Origin: Bradyrhizobium sp. AUGA SZCCT0176
Lineage (GTDB): Bacteria > Pseudomonadota > Alphaproteobacteria > Rhizobiales > Xanthobacteraceae
Assembly (NCBI RefSeq): GCF_018130145.1
Contig: NZ_JAFCMB010000003.1
Location: 579,996-643,995, forward strand
DNA: 64,000 nucleotides
Direction of reading: 5' to 3'
Shown here: one piece after another, positions 1-7,898 of the stretch
Layout: the number at the start of each line of letters is the position of its first letter
How positions within the stretch are numbered: the stretch's first letter is position 1
The notes under the pieces: generated by a model
What the model was told of the DNA's origin: nothing
What the model saw: only the letters and a program-made list of their open reading frames with translations
Databases searched by the model: none
Program-made: the position numbers and the translations under genes

Positions 1-222
1 GAACGCCGACGGCACCTCGTGATGCTGCGCGGTGGCCTCGTCGCTGTATTCGGCGATGGCGCGCGCGGCCATCTCGTCGGCAAACCAGGCGTCGCTTTCG
101 GCGTTGCCGATGGCGAGCCTTGTTGCGGTGCGCGAACACAGCCGGTGGATCGCGGCGCGGATGATCACGTCAGGCAGCGGCACCCGCTCAGCGGTGCCGA
201 TGATCGTGGAAACGAAGCTCAT
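1..222 (-). CDS. Cyclopropane-fatty-acyl-phospholipid synthase-like methyltransferase, 5' end only
   Basis: Only the first 74 codons lie in the window; the gene continues past position 1. The minus-strand product starts MSFVSTIIGTAERVPLPD and reaches QHHEVPSAF, which resembles the QHYEVPAAFF stretch near the N-terminus of the CFA synthase family of SAM-dependent methyltransferases (methylation of unsaturated phospholipid acyl chains). The SAM-binding core is outside the window, so the reaction is inferred from the N-terminal family resemblance. An AAGGGAG ribosome binding site sits just upstream of the ATG at 222. It lies directly downstream of a decayed DUF1295 gene on the same strand, a pairing common in Bradyrhizobium. 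Confidence 0.75.
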   Translation of the reverse strand, partial: MSFVSTIIGTAERVPLPDVIIRAAIHRLCSRTATRLAIGNAESDAWFADEMAARAIAEYSDEATAQHHEVPSAF

Positions 223-254
223 GTGACCACTCCCTTTCTTGAGCACGATCCTTT

Positions 255-536
255 TTAGAAAACCGGCCTCCACTTTCGGGAATCATCTTGCGGCGACAGC
301 GAGAAGAACGGACGGACACGCAACTGACAGTCGCGATAGCGGTCATCGCGCCGGCGCAGCAGCTGCGGCTCCCGCGACGGAATGCCGGTTACGCGGGCCA
401 AACCGGGCGAAACGGTCCAGATTGTATCCACCCAGCCGGCGTTGCCGGTGCGTGGCTGCACCATCCAGGTGCCCGCCATCCGGACCGAGAGCAAAACGGC
501 CATCGCCGCCAGCGCTTCGAGATACAGGGCCGTCAT
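255..536 (-). pseudogene. Decayed DUF1295 (steroid 5-alpha-reductase-like) membrane protein, N-terminal remnant
   Basis: The first ~45 codons from the ATG at 536 (MTALYLEALAAMAVLLS...) read as a first membrane helix followed by RTGNAGWVDTIWT, the recognisable N-terminal motif of DUF1295 proteins. After that the reading frame loses all resemblance and becomes arginine-rich, and it stops at 255. A full DUF1295 protein is roughly 250-300 residues with several further helices, none of which are found. I read this as a gene that lost most of its body by deletion and frameshift. Its neighbour downstream on the same strand is the CFA-synthase-like gene, a typical partner of DUF1295. Confidence 0.55.
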
Positions 537-711
537 GAAAAATCCCGGTTGGACAAAGAACGTTTCCAAAATACGCTCAAGTCAAAGCCCAGTTTCGGCG
601 TGAAGTTCCCCGTCGTCTGCCTGAAACAGCGCTTTTCCGATCTTTTTTCTCAGCCGCGCTGTGCCATATTGGCCCCCCAAACGCGGCTTTTCGCAACGGA
701 AGACCCCCGCA

Positions 712-1710
712 ATGCCCCAAGGCCCCTCCGCCCGCTCCGAAATGGAGATCGAGCTCACCAAATTGTCGTCGCCACAGATTTTTCTGGTGCGGATGCTGGT
801 GTTCCTGGTGCTGTGCGGCCTGGTCATGACCGTGCTCTACAAGCAGATCGTCACCGCGTTCTTCGCCAATCCCGGCCTCAACGCCCTGATCGGCGCGGTG
901 CTTCTGATCGGCATCATCCTTTCGTTCCGGCAGGTGATCCGGCTCTACCCGGAAGTCTCCTGGGTCAACAACTTCCGCATCGCCGACCCCGGCCTCGCCA
1001 TCGACCGCCGCCCGACGCTTCTGGCGCCGATGGCGGCAATCCTCGGCGGCGAGCGCACCGGGCGGATGTCGATCTCGCAGCAGACCATGCGGCATTTGCT
1101 GGATTCGATCGCAACAAGGCTGGACGAAGCCCGCGACATCTCCCGCTACATGACGGGCCTGCTGGTCTTTCTCGGCCTGCTCGGCACCTTCTGGGGCCTG
1201 ATCGAAACCGTAGGCTCCGTCGGCCAGGTGATCGAGGGGCTGAAGGTCGGTGGTGATTCGGGCTCGCTGTTCGATACCCTGAAGGAGGGTCTGGCGGCGC
1301 CGCTCAAGGGCATGGGCATCTCGTTTTCATCCTCGCTGTTCGGCCTCGCCGGATCGCTGATCCTGGGTTTCCTCGACCTGCAATCGAGCCAGGCGCAGAA
1401 CCGCTTCTATACCGACCTGGAAGACTGGCTCGCCTCGACCGTGCGCGAATATTCAGGCGACGGCACCACCGGCGTTTCCGGCGAGCTGCAGCACGCGATG
1501 GAGCGGCTGCGCGCGGTGGTCGAGGAAGGCGGCAGCAGCCGCAGCACCACGGCGGCGATGGCCAACCTCGCCGAAGCCATTCAGGGCCTGGTCGCGCATA
1601 TGCGCACCGAGCAGCAGATGATCCGCGAATGGGCCGACGGCCAGGGCGAACAGAACCGCGAGATCAAGAAGCTGCTCGAGCGGATCGCGCGCCAACCCGA
1701 GAAAAGCTGA
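712..1710 (+). CDS. MotA/TolQ/ExbB-family proton channel subunit (non-flagellar)
   Basis: A 332-residue inner-membrane protein. A short cytoplasmic N-terminus precedes a helix near residues 22-44 (LVRMLVFLVLCGLVMTVLY), a second near 55-75, and the MotA/ExbB-type pore helices near 145-170 (GLLVFLGLLGTFWGLIETVG) and 195-220. The C-terminus is cytoplasmic and partly helical. The GTFWGLI stretch matches the family helix that forms the ion path. It is followed after 12 bases by a MotB-like partner, so the two likely form an ion-driven rotary stator. No flagellar genes are nearby. ATG at 712 is preferred over the upstream GTG at 661, which would add non-conserved residues. Substrate and task are unknown. 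Confidence 0.8.
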   Translation: MPQGPSARSEMEIELTKLSSPQIFLVRMLVFLVLCGLVMTVLYKQIVTAFFANPGLNALIGAVLLIGIILSFRQVIRLYPEVSWVNNFRIADPGLAIDRRPTLLAPMAAILGGERTGRMSISQQTMRHLLDSIATRLDEARDISRYMTGLLVFLGLLGTFWGLIETVGSVGQVIEGLKVGGDSGSLFDTLKEGLAAPLKGMGISFSSSLFGLAGSLILGFLDLQSSQAQNRFYTDLEDWLASTVREYSGDGTTGVSGELQHAMERLRAVVEEGGSSRSTTAAMANLAEAIQGLVAHMRTEQQMIREWADGQGEQNREIKKLLERIARQPEKS

Positions 1711-1722
1711 GGTATTTAGCCG

Positions 1723-2754
1723 ATGGCCCTCGCGCGTGCACGCCGCAACGAATCGGGAATGAACTACTGGCCGGGCTTCGTCGACGCGCTGTCGACGCTG
1801 GTGCTGTCGATCGTGTTCCTGCTCTCGGTGTTTCTCGTCGTGCAGTTCTTCCTGTCGCAGGAAGTCACCGGCAAGGACAAGGCGCTGGAGGCGCTCAACG
1901 CCAAGATCGCGCAGTTGAACGACCTGCTGTCGCTGGAAAAACTCACCGGATTGAACCTTAGCGACCAGCTCTCGCAGGCGCGCGCCGGATTGACATCGGT
2001 GGAAGCGGAGCGCGATCGCATCAAGGGCCTTTATGAGGGGCTCGCCGGCGCCGGCAACGACGCCCAGGGCCGCGCCAACGAACTCAACAAGGCGCTGGAT
2101 TCCGAGAAGGCGGTGACGTCGCGCGCGCTGGCGCAGATCGAGGTGCTGAACCAGCAGATCAGCGCGCTGCGCCGGCAGCTCGCCGCGCTTGAAGAAGCGC
2201 TCGACGCCTCCGAAAAACGCGACAAGGAATCGCAGGGCCGCATTGCCGATCTCGGCCAACGGCTCAACGTGGCGCTGGCGCAGCGGGTGCAGGAGCTGAC
2301 GCGTTACCGTTCCGAGTTCTTCGGGCGGCTGCGTGCGATTCTCGGCAATCGGCCGGATGTCCGGATCGTCGGCGATCGCTTCGTGTTCCAATCCGAAGTG
2401 TTCTTCGACACCGGACAGGCCTTGCTGCTGCCCGAAGGCCGCTCCGAGCTCGACAAGCTTGCATCCGCGCTGGTCGATCTCGACAAGCAGATCCCGAGCG
2501 AAATCGCCTGGGTGCTGCGGGTCGACGGCCACACCGACGTGCGGCCGATCATGAACAGCCCGGTGTTCAAGTCGAACTGGGAACTATCGTCGGCGCGTGC
2601 GATCTCGGTGGTGCAATATCTGGTCTCGCTCGGCGTCCCCGCGCAGCGGCTCGTCGCCGCAGGCTTTGCCGAATTCCAGCCGCTCGACACGGCGCCGACC
2701 GAGGAAGCCTACAAACGCAACCGCCGCATCGAGCTGAAGCTGACAGAACGGTAG
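1723..2754 (+). CDS. MotB/OmpA-family peptidoglycan-binding stator partner with long coiled coil
   Basis: 343 residues. A single N-terminal membrane helix carries an aspartate at its start (MNYWPGFVDALSTLVLS, Asp ~21), the position of the proton-accepting Asp of MotB. Residues ~45-190 are a long heptad-rich coiled coil (repeated EALNAKIAQLN, QISALRRQLAALEEAL). Residues ~215-340 form an OmpA-like peptidoglycan-binding domain with FFDTGQALL, DGHTDVRPI and NRRIELKL. It sits 12 bases after the MotA-like gene, so the two are co-transcribed. The long helical stalk between membrane and cell wall is unlike flagellar MotB and closer in layout to ZorB-type or other accessory stators. Function unknown. 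Confidence 0.8.
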   Translation: MALARARRNESGMNYWPGFVDALSTLVLSIVFLLSVFLVVQFFLSQEVTGKDKALEALNAKIAQLNDLLSLEKLTGLNLSDQLSQARAGLTSVEAERDRIKGLYEGLAGAGNDAQGRANELNKALDSEKAVTSRALAQIEVLNQQISALRRQLAALEEALDASEKRDKESQGRIADLGQRLNVALAQRVQELTRYRSEFFGRLRAILGNRPDVRIVGDRFVFQSEVFFDTGQALLLPEGRSELDKLASALVDLDKQIPSEIAWVLRVDGHTDVRPIMNSPVFKSNWELSSARAISVVQYLVSLGVPAQRLVAAGFAEFQPLDTAPTEEAYKRNRRIELKLTER

Positions 2755-2770
2755 TCGCGGCAGCCAATCC

Positions 2771-2855
2771 CGTCATTGCGAGGAGCGCAGCGACGAAGCA
2801 ATCCATTCTTTCCTTCCGTGGTGAGATGGATTGCTTCGCTGCACTCGCAATGACG
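2771..2855. repeat. Extragenic palindromic element, family D
   Basis: An imperfect inverted repeat: the left arm begins CGTCATTGCGAGGAGCGCAG and the right arm ends with its complement GCACTCGCAATGACG, with the inner arms GAAGCAATCCA and TGGATTGCTTC also pairing. It fills the gap between the convergent MotB-like and ABC transporter genes, where a strong hairpin could end transcription from both sides. It is the only copy of this family in the window. Confidence 0.8.
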
Positions 2856-2885
2856 GAGTGTAGAGCGCGCTCACCTTAACGGAAG

Positions 2886-4745
2886 TCAAATCCCTTCGAA
2901 CTGCAGCCGCGCCAGCCTTGCATACAGCCCGTTCGCGGCAACCAGCTCGGCATGCGTGCCCTGTTCGACGATGCGGCCCTGGTCCATCACCATGATGCGG
3001 TCGCAGGACAGAACGGTCGCGAGCCGGTGCGCGATCACGAGCGTGGTGCGGTGGCGCATCAATTCTTCCAACGCGGTCTGCACCAGGGTCTCGCTTTCGG
3101 CATCGAGCGCGGAGGTTGCTTCATCGAGCAGCAACAGCGGGGCGTCGCGCAGGATGGCTCGGGCAATGGCGATGCGCTGGCGCTGGCCACCCGACAGCGT
3201 CACGCCGCGCTCGCCAAGCTGCGCCTCGAAACCCTCAGGCAGGCGGCGAATGAATTCGGTGGCATGCGCCTGATCGGCCGCGCGTTCGACCTCGGCATCG
3301 CTGGCATCAGGCCGGCCGAAGCGGATGTTTTCACGGGCGCTTGCCGCGAACACCACCGAGTCCTGCGGCACCAGCGCGATGCGCGCGCGCACTTCGCGTG
3401 GATCGGCCGATTTGATCGGCACGGCGTCGACCGAAATCGTTCCGCTGGCGGGATCGTAGAACCGCAGCAGCAGATGAAACAGCGTGCTCTTGCCGGCGCC
3501 TGACGGGCCGACGATCGCGACCTTCTCTCCGGCCCGTACCGACAGCGAGACGCTGTCGATCGCCCGTACATCCGGGCGCGTTGGGTAGTTGAAGCTGACA
3601 TTTTCAAAACTGACATCGCCGCGCGCCGGCGACGGCAGGGCGACCGGCGAGGCCGGCGCCGTAATCTGCGGCTTGACGCGCAGGATCTCGAACAACCGTT
3701 CGGCGGCGCCCGAGGCGGCCGAGACTTCACCCCACACCTCGCTGAGCTGGCCGAGGCCCGTCGCAGCGAACGCCGCATACAGCACGAACTGGCCGAGCCG
3801 GCCGGGGCTGATCGAACCGGTCAGCACGTCGTGCGAGCCGACCCACAGGATCACCACGACGCTGGAAAACACGATGAAGATGATGATCAAGGTCAGCACC
3901 GCGCGCGCCCGCGTCGAACTGCGCGCGGCTTCATAGGCTTGTTCGACCTCGCGGCCGAAGCGCGTCGCGGCCAGCCGCTCGCTGGTATAGGCCTGCACGG
4001 TTCGGATAGCGCCGACCAGCTCAGAGGCATAGGCGCTGGCGTCGGCCAGCGTGTCCTGCGCGTTGCGCGACAGCCGCCGCACCCAGCGTCCGAACGCGAC
4101 CAGCGGAATCACGATCACCGGAATTGCCAGCAGCACGAACAGCGAAAGCTTCGGGCTCGTGATCACCATCATGGTGGTGGCGCCGATGAACAGCATCAGA
4201 TTGCGCAGCGCGATCGACACCGACGCGCCCACCGCCGACTTGATCTGGGTGGTGTCAGCCGTGAGCCGCGACACCAGTTCGCCGCTGCGGGCGGAATCGA
4301 AGAAGGAAGGCGACAGCGAGATCAGATGCGCGAACACGTCGCGCCGCAGGTCCGCAACGATGCGCTCGCCGATCGTCATGACCAGATAGAACCGCGATGC
4401 GCTGGCGCAGGCCAGCACCGCAACGACCGCGATCATCACGCTGAAGTAGCTGTTGATCATCGCGATGCCTTCGGGGCTGAAGCCGAAGTCGATCATGCGC
4501 CGCACCGCGATCGGCACCACCAGGGTCGTCACCGCCGCGACGGTCAGCGAGATAAACGCCAGTATCGCCCGCCCGCGATAGCGCGCGACGTAGGGCGCCA
4601 GCGCCAGCAGGGGGCGCAGCTTCGCGCCGGTTTTGGCCGGCGACTGCGTGAGCTGGGTTTCGATGAAGGCCTCTTCCTCGAGCAGCGCGTCGCGCCGCGG
4701 CGGCACGCCGCCGGGTGGGTCTTCAAGCTGTTCGGCTGCGCTCAT
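2886..4745 (-). CDS. ABC exporter, fused permease and ATPase (half-transporter)
   Basis: 619 residues, the usual length for a half-size exporter of the ABCB/MsbA type. Residues ~40-330 contain about six membrane helices. The ATPase domain (~370-610) has Walker [10 protein letters not shown], signature LSGGQRQR and Walker [13 protein letters not shown], all intact, so it should hydrolyse ATP as a homodimer. The substrate cannot be read from sequence; lipids, peptides or drugs are the family range. The ATG at 4745 is chosen because upstream codons (to 4817) look non-conserved. It is transcribed alone, convergent with the MotAB-like pair and divergent from rpmE. Confidence 0.88.
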   Translation of the reverse strand: MSAAEQLEDPPGGVPPRRDALLEEEAFIETQLTQSPAKTGAKLRPLLALAPYVARYRGRAILAFISLTVAAVTTLVVPIAVRRMIDFGFSPEGIAMINSYFSVMIAVVAVLACASASRFYLVMTIGERIVADLRRDVFAHLISLSPSFFDSARSGELVSRLTADTTQIKSAVGASVSIALRNLMLFIGATTMMVITSPKLSLFVLLAIPVIVIPLVAFGRWVRRLSRNAQDTLADASAYASELVGAIRTVQAYTSERLAATRFGREVEQAYEAARSSTRARAVLTLIIIFIVFSSVVVILWVGSHDVLTGSISPGRLGQFVLYAAFAATGLGQLSEVWGEVSAASGAAERLFEILRVKPQITAPASPVALPSPARGDVSFENVSFNYPTRPDVRAIDSVSLSVRAGEKVAIVGPSGAGKSTLFHLLLRFYDPASGTISVDAVPIKSADPREVRARIALVPQDSVVFAASARENIRFGRPDASDAEVERAADQAHATEFIRRLPEGFEAQLGERGVTLSGGQRQRIAIARAILRDAPLLLLDEATSALDAESETLVQTALEELMRHRTTLVIAHRLATVLSCDRIMVMDQGRIVEQGTHAELVAANGLYARLARLQFEGI

Positions 4746-4926
4746 GAAAAGGGACCAGTTTCGATGCCCCCAGATAGGCCCCGGGAGCGGCGCTGGCAAA
4801 TCCGGCAGATCGGCCAATCAGACGGCCCTGGCAGCTTGTTTTGGCGGCCTTGTTGCGTTATAGACCCGCCCAAATCCCGTACCCCTGACATTTCGAGACG
4901 GGCGCAGGCGCGCCGAAGGATATGCC

Positions 4927-5154
4927 ATGAAAGCCGAAATTCACCCGAATTATCATACGATTACGGTCGTTATGACCGACGGTACGGAGTATCAGACCCG
5001 TTCCACCTGGGGCAAGGAAGGCGACAAGCTGAACCTCGACATCGACTCCAAGTCGCATCCCGCCTGGACCGGCGGCACCCAGCAGATGCTCGACCGCGGC
5101 GGCCGCGTGTCGCGCTTCCAGAAGAAGTTTTCGGGCTTCCTCAAGAAGGACTGA
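4927..5154 (+). CDS. rpmE: 50S ribosomal protein L31
   Basis: 75 residues matching bacterial L31 along the full length, including [26 protein letters not shown] and [10 protein letters not shown]31 bridges the large and small ribosomal subunits. The protein has no cysteine, so it is the zinc-free form, unlike the Cys4 form of E. coli. A strong intrinsic terminator follows the stop codon, and the gene looks monocistronic. Confidence 0.97.
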   Translation: MKAEIHPNYHTITVVMTDGTEYQTRSTWGKEGDKLNLDIDSKSHPAWTGGTQQMLDRGGRVSRFQKKFSGFLKKD

Positions 5155-5191
5155 GGGTTTTTCGACCCCTCGCCAATCGGCCCAGGAATGC

Positions 5192-5222
5192 AAAACGCCC
5201 CGGTTTCCCGGGGCGTTTTTTT
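5192..5222 (+). terminator. Intrinsic terminator of rpmE
   Basis: A perfect GC-rich hairpin (AACGCCCCGG, loop TTTC, CCGGGGCGTT) followed by a run of seven T, about 40 bases after the rpmE stop codon. Confidence 0.93.
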
Positions 5223-5261
5223 ATGGACCAAGACTTTTTATGGACCAAGACGGTGGCGGAA

Positions 5262-5774
5262 TTACCGCTCGAAGGCCGCCTTCAGGCGATTGAGCTGCGG
5301 CACCAGCGGATTGCCGATCGGGGCGCGTTCGGCCGCCGGCGCATGGATCGAAGTGTCGAGTCGACGCACCCGCGACTGCAGGTTCATCGAGCGCTCGATC
5401 AGGTGCTGCAATTGCTGCGGCAGTTTGGCGATCATGTCTTCGGGACCGGGATCGGCGGCGGAGAGCTTGACCTTGGTCTTTTCGCGGTTGGCCTGGGTCA
5501 GCGTCATCTCGCCTTCCTTGACCGCGCGATGCAGCAGCAGCCAGGAGGCGAGCTGCATCAGGCGGGTGGTCAGCCGCATGCTTTCGGTCGCATAGGTTAG
5601 ACTGACGGAGCGTTCGAGCGCCTTGGCCTCGGCGCGGCCGTCACCATCGAGATAGGCGGCGGTCTCCTCGACCAGATCCATGCCCTCGCGGAACAAGGTT
5701 CCGAATGCCGCCGAATTAGTCAGCCGCTCGCTGAATTGAACGAGCGCGGATTCGCTGTGCAGCCGGTCCGCCAT
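5262..5774 (-). CDS. rcdA: DUF1465 protein, RcdA-type adaptor for ClpXP
   Basis: 170 residues, all helical and without membrane segments. The sequence (VQFSERLTNSAAFGTLFREGM, ESMRLTTRLMQLASWLLLHRA) matches DUF1465, the family of Caulobacter RcdA. RcdA is a cell-cycle adaptor that helps ClpXP degrade CtrA and other substrates. The ATG at 5774 is chosen because a GAGGG ribosome binding site lies 8-9 bases upstream; an in-frame ATG at 5816 would add 14 unconserved residues. That it controls CtrA turnover in this organism is inferred from the family. Confidence 0.85.
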   Translation of the reverse strand: MADRLHSESALVQFSERLTNSAAFGTLFREGMDLVEETAAYLDGDGRAEAKALERSVSLTYATESMRLTTRLMQLASWLLLHRAVKEGEMTLTQANREKTKVKLSAADPGPEDMIAKLPQQLQHLIERSMNLQSRVRRLDTSIHAPAAERAPIGNPLVPQLNRLKAAFER

Positions 5775-6152
5775 AGTTAACGCCCTCACGCCACTGATAC
5801 GCTGCCGGCTTTTCAAACCGCCGACTTATGATGAACAAATCATTGCGCTTGCGAGGGCGAGAGTCCAGCCGCAACCGGAAATATGGTTTCCAGCCTGCGG
5901 AGACAAAAAAGAGCCGCCGTTTCCGGCGGCTTTTGAAGTTGATAACAGGGAGGCGTCAAACAGAGTGGACAGGAGCCACTCGGTGTCCAAACGAGGACGA
6001 CGCCAGTCATAAACCAGAAAGCTTAATTGATCGTAAACGAGCGATTTTCTTCAGGCTTTGTTTGCCATGTCGGCCATTGGCCCAGTTTGGGACTTGCAGC
6101 ATTCCTTGCACCATTCAACGCGAGACGCTGCCCGAATTAGGCCATTGGCCAC
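5775..6152. other. Gene-poor spacer between rcdA and the secreted Cys-rich gene
   Basis: About 380 bases with no supportable coding sequence. It must hold the rcdA promoter (minus strand), contains the hairpin at 5906-5937, and carries two identical 11-mers GGCCATTGGCC at 6072-6082 and 6140-6150. A TTAA-N7-TAAA string at 6023-6037 is close to, but not, a CtrA site. Confidence 0.6.
5906..5937 (-). terminator. Hairpin terminator upstream of rcdA
   Basis: AGCCGCCG and CGGCGGCT arms around TTTC form a perfect stem. Read on the minus strand it is followed by CTCTTTTTTG, a T-rich tail, so it can end transcripts from the minus-strand gene at 6153-6470 before they enter rcdA. Confidence 0.75.
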
Positions 6153-6470
6153 TTATTGTTCATCGCAGGTAAACCCCGGCGGGAACCGCTTCATATAGGT
6201 CTGGTCGCAGCTTCGGTCGCACTGGCGCTTTTGCTGCCGGGCGAGGACCGGACACGATTTGTTGGATGGCAATTCGGCGCACGCGGCGAGATTTTTTTGG
6301 AACGGCTTCTTGCAGCGCTGCGCCTTGCATTCGCCCGAGGTCATGTCGATCCCGACACAGCTCGCCGGGGTCCGCGCATCGGCCGGCGCACTCAGTCCGG
6401 CAAGCACAATACCCAAGACGACCGCGCCCATGACGACCGCGCCAACGAGACGCCTTCCGCGCATTCCCAT
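6153..6470 (-). CDS. Small secreted cysteine-rich protein, unknown function
   Basis: 105 residues. A signal peptide covers about the first 33 residues (hydrophobic VVMGAVVLGIVLAGLSA, then ADARTPA). The mature part is short and basic and carries eight cysteines with spacing CVGIDMTSGECKAQRC, CAEL, CPVL and CDRSCD, plus a final Cys near the C-terminus (FTCDEQ), so several disulfides are likely in the periplasm. I do not recognise the family. The gene ends 12 bases after the DUF1192 gene stop in the same direction and may share its transcript. Confidence 0.65.
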   Translation of the reverse strand: MGMRGRRLVGAVVMGAVVLGIVLAGLSAPADARTPASCVGIDMTSGECKAQRCKKPFQKNLAACAELPSNKSCPVLARQQKRQCDRSCDQTYMKRFPPGFTCDEQ

Positions 6471-6482
6471 TCCGGCCCTCGG

Positions 6483-6674
6483 CTACGACTTGAAAAAACT
6501 GTTCGCCGCATCCTTGGACGCGCGCTTCTTGGCCATCGCCGCCTGCAGCCGTTCGATCTCGGAATTCATCAGCGCGATGCGCTCGGTCAATTCCTCGACC
6601 GACAGCAGCGACAGGTCTTGCCCGATCTCGTGGGTGATTTTCTTCCTCGGCTTGTCGTCATCCTCGATGGCCAT
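6483..6674 (-). CDS. DUF1192 protein
   Basis: 63 residues: an acidic/basic N-terminus (MAIEDDDKPRKK) followed by a helix LSLLSVEELTERIALMNSEI and a basic tail, which is the whole of the DUF1192 family. Family members are small cytoplasmic alphaproteobacterial proteins without a known role. The ATG at 6674 is used; an upstream start at 6722 would add arginine-rich residues not typical of the family. It is divergent from the quinone oxidoreductase gene at 6780, an arrangement I recall from related genomes. Confidence 0.8.
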   Translation of the reverse strand: MAIEDDDKPRKKITHEIGQDLSLLSVEELTERIALMNSEIERLQAAMAKKRASKDAANSFFKS

Positions 6675-6779
6675 GCGTTTCCTCCGTGCTTGGCGATCCC
6701 TTGAGGCGGTTGCCAGCCGCATGACGGCTGGCTAATCAAGGGCCGCCTTCAAAATTCCCGTATTTCGCAAGGACAAATC

Positions 6780-7778
6780 ATGGAAAAGCTGCCCGCGCAA
6801 ATGACCGTCGTCGGCATCAGCAAGCCCGGCGGCCCCGAAGTGCTGTTGCCGGAAACCCGCAGCGTTCCCGTTCCCGGCCCCGGCGAAATCCTGGTCAAGG
6901 TCGCCGCCGCCGGCGTCAACCGTCCCGATGTTGCGCAGCGATCCGGCGCCTACCCGCCGCCGCCCGGCGCCAGCGACCTGCCAGGCCTCGAAATTGCGGG
7001 CGAAGTGGTTGCGCTCGGCGCCGGTGCGAGCAAGCACAAGCTCGGCGACAAGGTGATGTCGCTGGTGGCCGGTGGCGGCTACGCGCAATATTGCATCGCG
7101 CAAGACGCGCAGGCGATGAGCGTGCCGCCTGTCCTGTCGATGCAGGAAGCCGGTGCTATTCCGGAAACGCTGATGACGGTCTGGCACAATGTGTTCGAGC
7201 GCGGCGCGCTGAAGCCCGGCGAAACGCTGCTGATCCATGGCGGCTCGTCCGGCATCGGCACCATGGCGATCCAGCTCGCCAAGGCCTTTGGTTCCAAGGT
7301 GATCGTCACCGTCGGCGGCCAGGACAAGGTCGATGCGTGCCTGAAGCTCGGCGCCGACCGCGCCATCAACTACAAGACCGAGGACTTCGTCGCCGAGGTC
7401 AAGACCGCGACCGATGGCGCGGGCGCCAACGTCATTCTCGACATGGTGGCCGGCGACTACGTCGATCGCAACTATGATGCCGCCGCGGTCGATGGCCGTA
7501 TCGTGCAGATCGCAACACTCAATGGACCCAAGGTTACCGTCAACATCGCCAAGGTCATGGTGAAGCGGCTGACCCACACCGGTTCCACCCTGCGTCCCCG
7601 TACTAATGCGGATAAGGCGGCGATGGTCGCGGCGATCGAGGCCAAAGTGATGCCCTTGATGCGCGAAGGGCGGGTAAAGCCGCTGATGGACAGCGCATTC
7701 CCGCTGGAAAAGGCGGCTGATGCGCACCGGCGGATGGAGACCAGCGCACATATTGGCAAAATTGTGTTGGAGGTTTAA
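6780..7778 (+). CDS. NAD(P)H quinone oxidoreductase, zinc-free MDR family (PIG3/Qor type)
   Basis: 332 residues, full length for a quinone reductase of the medium-chain dehydrogenase superfamily. The N-terminal GroES-like domain has VNRPDVAQRSGAYPPPPG and GLEIAGEV. The Rossmann domain has LIHGGSSGIGTMAIQLAKAF, the nucleotide-binding glycine motif. Zinc-binding cysteines of alcohol dehydrogenases are absent. It probably transfers electrons from NADPH to quinones or enones in the cytoplasm; the true substrate is unknown. It stands alone, divergent from the DUF1192 gene. Confidence 0.88.
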   Translation: MEKLPAQMTVVGISKPGGPEVLLPETRSVPVPGPGEILVKVAAAGVNRPDVAQRSGAYPPPPGASDLPGLEIAGEVVALGAGASKHKLGDKVMSLVAGGGYAQYCIAQDAQAMSVPPVLSMQEAGAIPETLMTVWHNVFERGALKPGETLLIHGGSSGIGTMAIQLAKAFGSKVIVTVGGQDKVDACLKLGADRAINYKTEDFVAEVKTATDGAGANVILDMVAGDYVDRNYDAAAVDGRIVQIATLNGPKVTVNIAKVMVKRLTHTGSTLRPRTNADKAAMVAAIEAKVMPLMREGRVKPLMDSAFPLEKAADAHRRMETSAHIGKIVLEV

Positions 7779-7898
7779 CGCTCCGGACCGAAGCGAAGGC
7801 GGAAACCCTTTGATTTCCTTCGCTTTCATGTCATTTATCGCGGCAACGTTTGGGCTGTTCGCTGGCCCGGGAACATCGTTGATCGCGGAGTACTGAAA

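Noticed and set aside
712..2754. Zorya defence system
   Set aside because: Only the MotA/MotB-like pair resembles ZorAB; no ZorC, ZorD or ZorE genes lie next to it.
3831..5600. 589-codon plus-strand frame opposite the ABC exporter and across rpmE
   Set aside because: Overlaps three recognised genes in other frames; sequence is low-complexity and domain-free.
6023..6037. CtrA binding site upstream of rcdA
   Set aside because: TTAA-N7-TAAA differs from TTAA-N7-TTAA in the second half and lies about 250 bases from the gene.
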